Below are positions 57,214 to 64,000 of a DNA stretch of 64,000 bases, in pieces. Every line of letters starts with the position of its first letter. Within the stretch, counting starts at the first letter, position 1. This DNA comes from Enterobacter soli ATCC BAA-2102 (GTDB lineage: Bacteria; Pseudomonadota; Gammaproteobacteria; Enterobacterales; Enterobacteriaceae). Under the pieces are notes generated by a model. The model was not told where the DNA came from and did not search any database. It saw only the letters and a program-made list of their open reading frames with translations. The translations under genes and the position numbers were made by a program. The stretch lies in NCBI RefSeq assembly GCF_001654845.1, contig NZ_LXES01000040.1:186001-250000 (forward strand), in the 5' to 3' direction.

Positions 57214-58380
57214 ATGAAAATCAATTTTCCTCTGCTGGCCCTGGCGATTGGCGCTTTTGGGATTGGCACCACTGAATTTTCCCCGATGGGGTTATTGCCT
57301 GTTATCGCCCGGGGTGTGGACGTCTCTATCCCTGCGGCCGGGATGTTGATTAGCGCCTACGCGATTGGCGTGATGGTAGGGGCGCCGTTAATGACGCTGC
57401 TGCTATCACACCGTGCGCGTCGTAATGCGCTGATTTTCCTGATGGCCATTTTTACGCTGGGGAATGTGCTTTCCGCACTTTCACCGGATTACACCACGCT
57501 GATGCTGTCCCGTATCCTGACCAGCCTTAATCACGGCGCCTTCTTCGGACTCGGCTCCGTGGTTGCCGCAAGCGTGGTGCCTAAACATAAGCAGGCCAGC
57601 GCAGTGGCAACCATGTTTATGGGCCTGACCATCGCCAATATCGGCGGTGTCCCTGCGGCCACTTGGCTGGGTGAAGCGATCGGCTGGCGTATGTCGTTCC
57701 TGGCAACCGCCGCACTGGGCGTGATTGCCATGGTCGCGCTGTTCTTCTCATTGCCAAAAGGGAGCGCAGGCGAACGCCCGGATGTACGTAAAGAGCTGTC
57801 TGTGCTGGTGCGTCCTCAGGTGTTGTCTGCACTGTTGACTACGGTGCTGGGGGCAGGGGCGATGTTTACGCTCTATACCTATATTTCGCCCGTTCTGCAC
57901 GATATTACTCATGCCACACCAGTTTTTATTACCGCGATTCTGGTGCTGATTGGCGTAGGGTTTTCTATTGGTAACTATCTGGGCGGTAAGCTGGCAGACC
58001 GTTCCGTGAGCGGCACGCTGAAAGGCTTCTTAACGCTGCTGATTGTCATCATGGTAGCCATTCCGTGGCTGGCGCGTAACGAGTTTGGCGCGGCCATTGC
58101 GATGGTGGTATGGGGTGCAGCAACCTTTGCCGTGGTTCCGCCGTTGCAGATGCGTGTCATGCGTGTGGCTCATGAAGCGCCGGGGCTCTCTTCATCCGTG
58201 AATATTGGTGCGTTTAACCTGGGTAATGCGCTGGGCGCTGCGGCCGGTGGTGCGGTGATTTCGGGTGGCCTTGGGTACAGCTTTGTGCCGGTGATGGGAG
58301 CGATTATTGCTGCTCTGGGGTTACTGCTGGTACTGATGTCGGGACGTAAACCGCCAGAAACGGCCTGTGCTGCTGAATAA
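57214..58380 (+). CDS. ydhP: MFS transporter YdhP
   Basis: 388 residues, DHA1-type MFS with 12 helices (AIGAFGIGTTEFSPMGLLPVIA start). Related to arabinose/sugar efflux and drug exporters; substrate unknown. Shine-Dalgarno cggag. Convergent with sodB. Confidence 0.92.
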   Translation: MKINFPLLALAIGAFGIGTTEFSPMGLLPVIARGVDVSIPAAGMLISAYAIGVMVGAPLMTLLLSHRARRNALIFLMAIFTLGNVLSALSPDYTTLMLSRILTSLNHGAFFGLGSVVAASVVPKHKQASAVATMFMGLTIANIGGVPAATWLGEAIGWRMSFLATAALGVIAMVALFFSLPKGSAGERPDVRKELSVLVRPQVLSALLTTVLGAGAMFTLYTYISPVLHDITHATPVFITAILVLIGVGFSIGNYLGGKLADRSVSGTLKGFLTLLIVIMVAIPWLARNEFGAAIAMVVWGAATFAVVPPLQMRVMRVAHEAPGLSSSVNIGAFNLGNALGAAAGGAVISGGLGYSFVPVMGAIIAALGLLLVLMSGRKPPETACAAE

Positions 58381-58382
58381 TC

Positions 58383-58414
58383 AAAAAACGCAGAAGGGTG
58401 AACCCTTCTGCGTG
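58383..58414. terminator. Bidirectional terminator ydhP/sodB
   Basis: acgcagaagggt / acccttctgcgt stem, A-run upstream and T-rich downstream, in the 38-bp convergent gap. Confidence 0.87.
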
Positions 58415-58418
58415 TCTC

Positions 58419-59000
58419 TTACGCTGCGAGGTTCTTCGCAACAAATTCCCAGTTAACCAGCGCCCAGAAATGCTCCAGGTAGTTCGGACGCGCGTTACGG
58501 TAATCGATGTAGTAAGCATGTTCCCACACATCGACGGTCATCAGCGGGGTTGCGCTGGTGGTCAGCGGTGTACCCGCGTTGGATGTTGATACGATAGCCA
58601 GTTTGCCATCGGCTTCTTTCACAAGCCAGGTCCAGCCGGAGCCAAAGTTTTTAATCGCTGCGTCAGTGAATTTTGCTTTGAAATCAGCAAAGCTGCCGAA
58701 CGCGGCATTGATGGCTGCGGCCAGTTCACCGGTTGGTTCTCCGCCTGCATTCGGTGCCAGGCAGTGCCAGTAAAACGTGTGGTTCCAGACCTGAGCGGCG
58801 TTGTTAAACACGCCACCTTCAGAGCTACGCACGATCTCTTCCAGCGTTTTGCCTTCAAAGTCAGTGCCTTTGATCAGGTTGTTCAGGTTGGTGACATACG
58901 TCTGGTGGTGTTTGCCGTAGTGATATTCCAGGGTTTCCACGGAAATGTGTGGAGCCAGGGCGTCTTTTGCATACGGTAATGCAGGTAATTCGAACGACAT
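58419..59000 (-). CDS. sodB: Iron superoxide dismutase SodB
   Basis: 193 residues. Dismutates superoxide in the cytoplasm. Metal ligands His27 (EYHYGKHH), His74-type (NHTFYWHCL), Asp157 and His161 ([11 protein letters not shown]) are present. The leader aataataaggagagaagca before ATG resembles the RyhB-binding leader of E. coli sodB, so iron-dependent sRNA control is likely. Confidence 0.96.
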   Translation of the reverse strand: MSFELPALPYAKDALAPHISVETLEYHYGKHHQTYVTNLNNLIKGTDFEGKTLEEIVRSSEGGVFNNAAQVWNHTFYWHCLAPNAGGEPTGELAAAINAAFGSFADFKAKFTDAAIKNFGSGWTWLVKEADGKLAIVSTSNAGTPLTTSATPLMTVDVWEHAYYIDYRNARPNYLEHFWALVNWEFVAKNLAA

Positions 59001-59122
59001 TGCTTCTCTCCTTATTATTTTTTACGTTGCCAATAACCATACAGACAACAAGGATAGAGTAGCAAATTGAAAGGGTATGCAAAAGAGGAACTTACCCCGC
59101 CGCAGACGCGGCAGGGCAGGGA

Positions 59123-59881
59123 TTAACGAATGGTTTTCGGGGTCATTACACGGCGCGCGCCAACGTAGTGGCGTACCCAGTAATCTTCGCTCAGAGAAGT
59201 GATTTGAATGTCCTGGCCGCTACGGGGTGACTGGATGAATTTCCCGTTGCCCACGTAAACACCCACGTGGTCAGCCGTGCCGCGACCCTGGGTGCGGAAG
59301 AACACCAGATCGCCGTTTTCCAGCTCGCCACGATCGACCGGTGAAGCATCGCGCAGGTGATACATTTCGTTCGCTGTACGCGGAATACGGAATTTCACCA
59401 GATCTTTGTAAGCGTAATACACCAGACCGCTGCAATCGAAACCGGTACGGGGTGAGGTTCCGCCCCAGCGATAAGGTTTGCCAATTTGTCCCATCAGCTT
59501 GTTCATCGCGGTTTTTTGCGCTTTCTGGACGCGCACTTTATGCACTTCCGCAACCTTCATGCCTTTAACGCACTTCGTTTTGTGACCTTTGCGGGCCGTA
59601 CATTTTTCGGTAACGAGATTAGCGGCAGTTTGCTGGGCTTTGCGCGAGGTGGTGTGAGTGGTTTTAGTTTTGCTGGAGGCAGTACGTTTTGTCTGTGCGG
59701 TGGTTTTTTTCTTTTCGTTCTTGCTGGTGGTTTTTTTCTTACGTTCTGTGACTTTCGCCAGGTGCGTTTTTTGTACAGCAGAATGCCGCGCCTGCTGGGA
59801 GGCGTTAGCCACTGGCGTGAAAGAGAGTGTCGTAAACAATAAAGCACAGAGCGTGATCGAGATTTTATTTATCCGCGCCAC
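59123..59881 (-). CDS. mepH: Peptidoglycan D,D-endopeptidase MepH
   Basis: 252 residues from GTG 59881 (VARINKISIT...; Shine-Dalgarno aggggac, 8-bp spacing). The GTG start gives the E. coli-like N-terminus, while an ATG 12 codons upstream does not. Signal peptide, then a Lys/Thr-rich linker (about 25-100), and an NlpC/P60 domain (about 140-250) with Cys in TGFDCSGLVYYAY and His in GTADHVGVYVG. Cleaves mDAP-Ala crosslinks for wall growth. Confidence 0.9.
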   Translation of the reverse strand: MARINKISITLCALLFTTLSFTPVANASQQARHSAVQKTHLAKVTERKKKTTSKNEKKKTTAQTKRTASSKTKTTHTTSRKAQQTAANLVTEKCTARKGHKTKCVKGMKVAEVHKVRVQKAQKTAMNKLMGQIGKPYRWGGTSPRTGFDCSGLVYYAYKDLVKFRIPRTANEMYHLRDASPVDRGELENGDLVFFRTQGRGTADHVGVYVGNGKFIQSPRSGQDIQITSLSEDYWVRHYVGARRVMTPKTIR

Positions 59882-60219
59882 TGGCCAGTCCCCTGGTAAA
59901 TGCAGGTCATCAATCATACCTGCGTGTGATTTTCAAAACCCGTCGATTCTAATCTATAAAAACCCGATAAGTTAATAGCATTTTTCAATCTAAAATTGTG
60001 TTTCGTTAGCAAGTGCAAAAAAATTCATCAATCTGTAGCACTATTGCTTACTCCTTAAGCAAAACCTTACCTACAGCAGGGTTAAGCTACATTTGGAATG
60101 CAACTTATGCCGGTAACGTTTAAAATATATAGACGTGAAAAAAATGTTATTTTCCGATGCCGCTCTGAACCGCTACAATGTCAGACGAATGCCGTAACAG
60201 AAGTTAAAGGAAGCAAGAC
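59882..60219. other. mepH/grxD divergent spacer
   Basis: 338 bp, AT-rich, holding the two divergent promoters. I see no coding frame, repeat or clear operator in it. The plus-strand leader before grxD ends in ttaaaggaagcaagac (Shine-Dalgarno aagga). Confidence 0.6.
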
Positions 60220-60567
60220 ATGAGCACCACTATTGAAAAAATCCAGCACCAGATTGCTGAAAACCCAATTCTCCTGTACATGAAAGGTTCTCCGAAGCTG
60301 CCAAGCTGCGGTTTCTCCGCACAAGCAGTTCAGGCGCTGTCTGCCTGTGGCGAGCGCTTTGCTTACGTTGATATCCTGCAAAACCCGGACATTCGCGCTG
60401 AGCTGCCAAAATACGCAAACTGGCCGACCTTCCCGCAGCTGTGGGTTGATGGCGAGCTGGTTGGCGGTTGTGACATCCTGATCGAAATGTATCAGCGTGG
60501 CGAACTGCAACAGCTGATCAAAGAAACCGCTGCTAAGTACAAAACTGAAGAACCAGACGCAGAGTAA
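60220..60567 (+). CDS. grxD: Monothiol glutaredoxin GrxD
   Basis: 115 residues as in E. coli. CGFS-type glutaredoxin (PSCGFSAQ at about 28-35) that carries a glutathione-ligated [2Fe-2S] cluster, with partners BolA and Fe-S enzymes. TF/P motif WPTFPQLWVDGELVGGCDI conserved. Functionally linked to the suf genes in the same window. Confidence 0.96.
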   Translation: MSTTIEKIQHQIAENPILLYMKGSPKLPSCGFSAQAVQALSACGERFAYVDILQNPDIRAELPKYANWPTFPQLWVDGELVGGCDILIEMYQRGELQQLIKETAAKYKTEEPDAE

Positions 60568-60582
60568 GTTATCTGCGAAAAT

Positions 60583-60614
60583 AAAAAAGCGACCTGTCGA
60601 GGTCGCTTTTTTTT
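60583..60614 (+). terminator. Terminator of grxD
   Basis: aaaagcgacct-gtcg-aggtcgctttt with eight T's. Confidence 0.92.
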
Positions 60615-60615
60615 G

Positions 60616-60645
60616 TTGGGTGGTACTGCGCTTACCCGACCTACG
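60616..60645. repeat. REP-like element between grxD and rnt
   Basis: ttgggtggtactgcgcttacccgacctac has the REP form (gggt ... accc with internal gc stem and trailing cctacg). It overlaps the rnt stop, occupying the place where E. coli carries lhr. Confidence 0.7.
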
Positions 60646-61300
60646 ATTGAATATCTGCCTCATCACCCATCGGCAGCGGCCAGCCGCCAAGACGTTTCCA
60701 GCGGTTCACAATTTCACAGAACAGTTCAGCGGTGCGTTCGGTGTCATATAACGCGGAATGCGCCTGAGTCCCGTCAAACGCTATTCCTGCCGTGATGCAG
60801 GCTTTGGATAATACCGTTTGTCCCAGCGCCAGGCCGCTCAGGGCTGCGGTGTCGAAGGTAACAAACGGATGGAAAGGGTTGCGTTTGAGCGATGCGCGTT
60901 CGGCAGCCGCCATCATAAAGCTGTGATCGAAGGTAGCGTTATGCGCCACCATGATCGCGCGGCTGCAATCATTGTCTTTCATGCCTTTGCGCACCATTTT
61001 GAAAATGGCGTGCAGTGCATCGTATTCGCTTACGGCTCCACGCAGGGGGTTATGTGGGTCAATGCCGTTAAAGGCCAGCGCTTCTGGCTGTAAGTTGGCG
61101 CCCTCGAATGGGTCAACGTGGAAATGCAGCGTGGTGTCCGGTGAAATCCAGCCCTGTTCATCCATCTTCAGCGTGATGGCGGCAATTTCAAGCAGCGCAT
61201 CGGTTTTAGCGTTAAATCCGGCTGTTTCTACATCAATGACAACGGGATAAAAACCACGAAAACGGTCGCACAGACCGGTAAATTGAGCGTTATCGGACAT
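60641..61300 (-). CDS. rnt: Ribonuclease T
   Basis: 219 residues (E. coli 215). DEDDh 3'-5' exonuclease that trims tRNA CCA ends and the 3' ends of stable RNAs. Motifs [10 protein letters not shown] (Exo I), HNATFDHSF (Exo II) and [15 protein letters not shown] (Exo III) are intact. In E. coli rnt is followed by lhr; here a REP and the grxD terminator follow directly. Confidence 0.95.
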   Translation of the reverse strand: MSDNAQFTGLCDRFRGFYPVVIDVETAGFNAKTDALLEIAAITLKMDEQGWISPDTTLHFHVDPFEGANLQPEALAFNGIDPHNPLRGAVSEYDALHAIFKMVRKGMKDNDCSRAIMVAHNATFDHSFMMAAAERASLKRNPFHPFVTFDTAALSGLALGQTVLSKACITAGIAFDGTQAHSALYDTERTAELFCEIVNRWKRLGGWPLPMGDEADIQS

Positions 61301-61396
61301 CAGGGTCTCTTACATGGGGAAAAAAGCAGTGCGCATTATGGCAAATTTTAAGAGGGGATGCAGTAAAACTACGGGCGCATATTGCGCCCTGCGGGA

Positions 61397-61804
61397 TCAG
61401 TTGCCCAGACCGCGACCAGCGTCTTTGGCTTCAATCAGCTCGATTTTGTAACCATCTGGATCTTCAACAAAAGCAATGACCGTGGTGCCACCTTTGACCG
61501 GGCCCGCTTCACGGGTCACATTGCCGCCGTTGCTGCGGATGCGTTCACAGGCTTCAGCGGCATTTTCCACTTCCAGCGCGATATGGCCATATGCCGTGCC
61601 CAGCTCGTAGCTGTCTACGCCCCAGTTATAGGTCAGCTCGATAACCGCTTCATCTGATTCCGGGCCGTAGCCTACGAATGCCAGTGAATATTTGTATTCC
61701 GGGTTTTCGCTGGTGCGCAGCAGCGTCATACCCAGCACGTTAGTGTAGAAATCGACAGAACGTTGCAGGTCGCCAACGCGCAGCATGGTGTGAAGTAGGC
61801 GCAT
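61397..61804 (-). CDS. gloA: Lactoylglutathione lyase (glyoxalase I) GloA
   Basis: 135 residues as in E. coli. Converts the methylglyoxal-glutathione hemithioacetal to S-lactoylglutathione using Ni2+. Metal-ligand motifs [10 protein letters not shown] (His5), Glu in [11 protein letters not shown], His in YGHIALEV and Glu in [14 protein letters not shown] 61804 follows gagga. In the nemRA-gloA arrangement that is co-induced by electrophiles in E. coli. Confidence 0.95.
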   Translation of the reverse strand: MRLLHTMLRVGDLQRSVDFYTNVLGMTLLRTSENPEYKYSLAFVGYGPESDEAVIELTYNWGVDSYELGTAYGHIALEVENAAEACERIRSNGGNVTREAGPVKGGTTVIAFVEDPDGYKIELIEAKDAGRGLGN

Positions 61805-61903
61805 AATTTCCTCATTAACCAATGGATTGGATTATCTTCTTGAACAGAAACGATGTTTTAGTATAGCGGCGAAATGTCGCCGCTATCAATGCACAAGGAG
61901 GAA

Positions 61904-63001
61904 TTACAGGGAAGGGTAGTCGGTGTAACCTTCAGCACCGCCGCCGTAGAAGCTTTCAGGGCGCTGTGGGTTCAGTGCCGTTTTACGTTCCAGACGGGCA
62001 ACCAGATCCGGGTTAGCGATGTAATCGCGACCAAATGCCACTGCATCAATCAGCCCTTTGCTGATCAGATCTTCTGCTTTCTCTGGTGTATAGGCACCGG
62101 CCCCGATAATCACGCCGTGGAAACGGTCGCGCACTTTCTGACGGAAAGCTTCAGTGTACGGCTGACCGCCTGCCCAGTCAGGTTCAGACATATGCAGGTA
62201 AGCAATACCGCGTTTTGCCAGCTCTTCAATCAGATACAGGGCATCAGCTTCTTCATTCGCACCGTTATCAACGTTCTGGAAAGAACCAATCGGGGAAACA
62301 CGGATACCGATACGGTCGGCGCTCCACTCTTTGCAGACGGCATCAACCACTTCCAGAACCAGACGCGCGCGGTTTTCAACGCTGCCGCCGTACTGGTCAG
62401 TACGATGGTTAGAAGACGGCGACAGGAACTGGTGCAGCAAGTAGCCGTGAGCAGAGTGCAGCTCAACCAGGTCGAAACCGGCGTCACGTGCATTGGCAAC
62501 GGCCTGACGGAAATCGTTCACGATACCCGGGATCTCGTCCAGCTCCAGCGCACGCGGCATAGAGGTATCGACGCGGATCGCATGACCGTTTTCATCACGC
62601 AGCGAGGTACGGGTGTTTGCACTCAGCGCAGAGGCGGAAACCGGAGCCTGGCCGCCAGGCTGGATGCTGCTGTGAGAGATACGACCGGTGTGCCACAGCT
62701 GTACGGCGATGCGGCCATCTTCAGCGTGAACGCCGGCGGTGATTTTTTTCCAGGCTGCAATTTGTTCCGGGCTGTGCAGGCCTGGTGCGCCAGCATAACC
62801 TTTTGCCTGAGCAGAAATCTGCGTAGCTTCAGAGATGATAAGCCCTGAGCTTGCGCGCTGGCGGTAATATTCACCCATCAGTGGGGTTGGGATGTCACCC
62901 GGTTCAATGCTGCGAAGGCGGGTGAGAGGGGCCATGAATACGCGGTTCGGCGCGGTCACGGCACCCACTTTCAGTGGGGTAAATAATTTTTCAGCTGACA
63001 T
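61904..63001 (-). CDS. nemA: N-ethylmaleimide reductase NemA
   Basis: 365 residues, as in E. coli. FMN-dependent old yellow enzyme that reduces N-ethylmaleimide, nitro compounds and other electrophiles. Motifs [33 protein letters not shown] and [16 protein letters not shown] 63001 ([13 protein letters not shown]) follows caggag; an in-frame ATG at 63067 lies within an ERIC element and is rejected. It is separated from nemR by the ERIC. Confidence 0.95.
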   Translation of the reverse strand: MSAEKLFTPLKVGAVTAPNRVFMAPLTRLRSIEPGDIPTPLMGEYYRQRASSGLIISEATQISAQAKGYAGAPGLHSPEQIAAWKKITAGVHAEDGRIAVQLWHTGRISHSSIQPGGQAPVSASALSANTRTSLRDENGHAIRVDTSMPRALELDEIPGIVNDFRQAVANARDAGFDLVELHSAHGYLLHQFLSPSSNHRTDQYGGSVENRARLVLEVVDAVCKEWSADRIGIRVSPIGSFQNVDNGANEEADALYLIEELAKRGIAYLHMSEPDWAGGQPYTEAFRQKVRDRFHGVIIGAGAYTPEKAEDLISKGLIDAVAFGRDYIANPDLVARLERKTALNPQRPESFYGGGAEGYTDYPSL

Positions 63002-63056
63002 AGAGACTCCTGAGTAGACCAGTCGACTAGTGATTAGGTAAATAAAAACACCTGCT

Positions 63057-63248
63057 ATACCCGTCATACTTCAAGTTGCATGTGCGTTGGCTTCACTCGC
63101 TCACCCCAGTCACTTACTGGTGTAAGCTCCCGGGGATTCACTCCCTTGCCGCGTTACTCGGCCTGTGGCCTCGCCCCTTCGGGGCCAGCGCAAGCACTGT
63201 TCAAAACGCTACACGCGTTTTGTCCTGCAACTCGAATTATTTAGGGTA
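63057..63248. repeat. ERIC element 3, long form, between nemR and nemA
   Basis: About 192 bp, starting atacccgtcatac and ending attatttagggta, with the ERIC core caccccagtcactta and aagctcccggggattca. Compared with ERIC 2 it carries about 69 extra bp (about 63153-63221) between cttgccgc and cctgcaactcg, including a gccccttcggggc hairpin. It contains the nemR stop codon and the last 13 codons. Confidence 0.9.
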
Positions 63249-63847
63249 TTTACGCCAGGCGTTGTAATACTGCTTTTCACATGCGCCAGCGCGCTTTCCA
63301 GCGGCACGGCACTGCGAGAAATTTTGGCTTGCAGGTTTGCACCTAACCAGAGCGCATAGAGCACCTGCGCCTGGGTCAGTGGCTCACCGGGGAAGGCCAG
63401 CGTTTTTTCATTACGGCCTTTCTCAAGCGCCTGGGCCAGCAGGGCGATAACGCCGCTGGCACCTTTGTCCATTGCGGCACGCATATCTTCGGAAAGATCG
63501 CACACCTCAGCAGAGAGTTTTACCGTCAGGCATCCGCTGATAATGCCCTGCTGACAGAACTGGGTCAGCGTTTCCTGATAGTAGTTAAGAACACGATCCC
63601 GGTAGTTACCTTCGCCACTGGCAAAGTGGGTGGCAAGGCGCTGATGATAACTGGCATAGTGCCGTTCCAGCATCGCCACGCCAAAGGCTTCTTTGGAGCG
63701 AAAATAGTGGTAGAACGACCCTTTCGGCACCTCAGCGGTTTTTAACAGTTCGCTAAGCCCCATACCGGTAAACCCGCGATGCATACAAAGACGCTCGCCT
63801 GTAGCCAGTAAGTGTTCGCGCGTATCGTGTTCAGTATTTCTGCTCAT
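63209..63847 (-). CDS. nemR: TetR-type electrophile/bleach sensor NemR, with ERIC-encoded tail
   Basis: 212 residues; E. coli NemR has 199. TetR HTH at residues 10-55 (GFTGMGLSELLKTAEVPKGSFYHYF). The redox residues Cys106 and Lys175 known in E. coli NemR are at the same positions, and Cys21, Cys98 and Cys116 are present. After TPGV (199) the frame continues NTLNNSSCRTKRV, encoded by ERIC 3, adding Cys207. NemR represses nemRA-gloA and is released by electrophiles and hypochlorite. Confidence 0.92.
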   Translation of the reverse strand: MSRNTEHDTREHLLATGERLCMHRGFTGMGLSELLKTAEVPKGSFYHYFRSKEAFGVAMLERHYASYHQRLATHFASGEGNYRDRVLNYYQETLTQFCQQGIISGCLTVKLSAEVCDLSEDMRAAMDKGASGVIALLAQALEKGRNEKTLAFPGEPLTQAQVLYALWLGANLQAKISRSAVPLESALAHVKSSITTPGVNTLNNSSCRTKRV

Positions 63848-63860
63848 GTCGGCACTCTAA

Positions 63861-63876
63861 TAGACCAATCGGTCTA
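63861..63876. promoter_or_regulatory. NemR operator
   Basis: tagacc-aatc-ggtcta is a perfect 6-bp dyad matching the NemR box, 13 bp upstream of the nemR ATG. A lone half-site tagacc also occurs at 63015-63020, 14 bp before nemA. Confidence 0.88.
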
Positions 63877-63888
63877 TTGCAAGCAGGT

Positions 63889-64000
63889 TTATTGACGACA
63901 TGCGTTCAGGATATCCAGCTGTTGCTGATAAACCTTTGATTTCACGTTCATCATCCCCAGTACCGTTGAGAATAAATTGTCCTGTGAAACCGCATCTTTT
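63889..64000 (-). CDS. 3' end of an unidentified gene
   Basis: The minus strand carries an open frame from the window edge to TAA at 63889-63891. It encodes ...SQDNLFSTVLGMMNVKSK and ends QLDILNACRQ. It does not match E. coli YdhL, which is the neighbour of nemR there. Too little is visible to name. The nemR promoter would overlap its end. Confidence 0.5.
   Translation of the reverse strand, partial: KDAVSQDNLFSTVLGMMNVKSKVYQQQLDILNACRQ

Noticed and set aside
59882..59917. ATG 59917 as mepH start
   Set aside because: GTG 59881 has the better ribosome site and reproduces the E. coli N-terminus and signal peptide.
63002..63067. Upstream ATG (63067) extending NemA by 22 residues
   Set aside because: The extension is encoded by ERIC sequence; ATG 63001 has a Shine-Dalgarno and the conserved MSAEKL start.

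Overview
The window is chromosomal DNA from an Enterobacteriaceae member close to Enterobacter. Almost all backbone genes match E. coli K-12 proteins closely in sequence and length, and they run in the order of the E. coli ppsA to nemR region (about 37-38 min). I see no phage, insertion sequence, plasmid gene or CRISPR array. The species call is inference from protein similarity and gene order.

Layout. 1-4300: haem uptake operon hemP-hmuRST(U) on the minus strand, cut at the left edge, with a Fur box in front of hemP. 4428-9176: aroH with a TrpR operator, ppsR, and divergent ppsA. 9414-13193: a sugar symporter plus an intracellular GH3 glycosidase, where E. coli has fatty-acid/ydi genes. 13201-18566: rprA sRNA, ydiK, ydiJ-menI, ydiH. 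18613-25052: an inserted block with an IprA-like regulator, a cysteine-type formate dehydrogenase behind a sigma-54-like promoter, and the blue-light module ycgZ-ymgA-ariR / bluF-bluR. 25363-30880: sufABCDSE. 30978-34016: ldtE, lpp, pykF. 34394-39966: reverse transsulfuration (mtcBC-like) divergent from a methionine-type ABC importer. 40075: fumD. 40265-47500: a polar amino acid ABC importer, a FixLJ-like two-component system followed by a secreted HbpS/GlcG-like protein, several very small genes and a beta-carbonic anhydrase. 47529-64000: ydhS, two tRNA-Val(GAC), mdtK, ribC, cfa, punC/punR, purR, ynhF, ydhP, sodB, mepH, grxD, rnt, gloA, nemA, nemR, and the 3' end of one further gene.

Accessory cargo sits at four junctions of the conserved backbone: ppsA/rprA, ydiH/sufA, pykF/fumD and fumD/ydhS. 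Three ERIC elements are present. One abuts the metI-like stop codon. Another separates nemR from nemA and supplies the last 13 codons and stop of nemR, adding an extra cysteine to this redox-sensing repressor. The most promising leads are that NemR tail, the sigma-54/inverted-repeat control region of the Cys-type FdhF, the array of TGTACA motifs around bluF/bluR, and the kinase/regulator/haem-binding-like trio at 43.9-46.4 kb.
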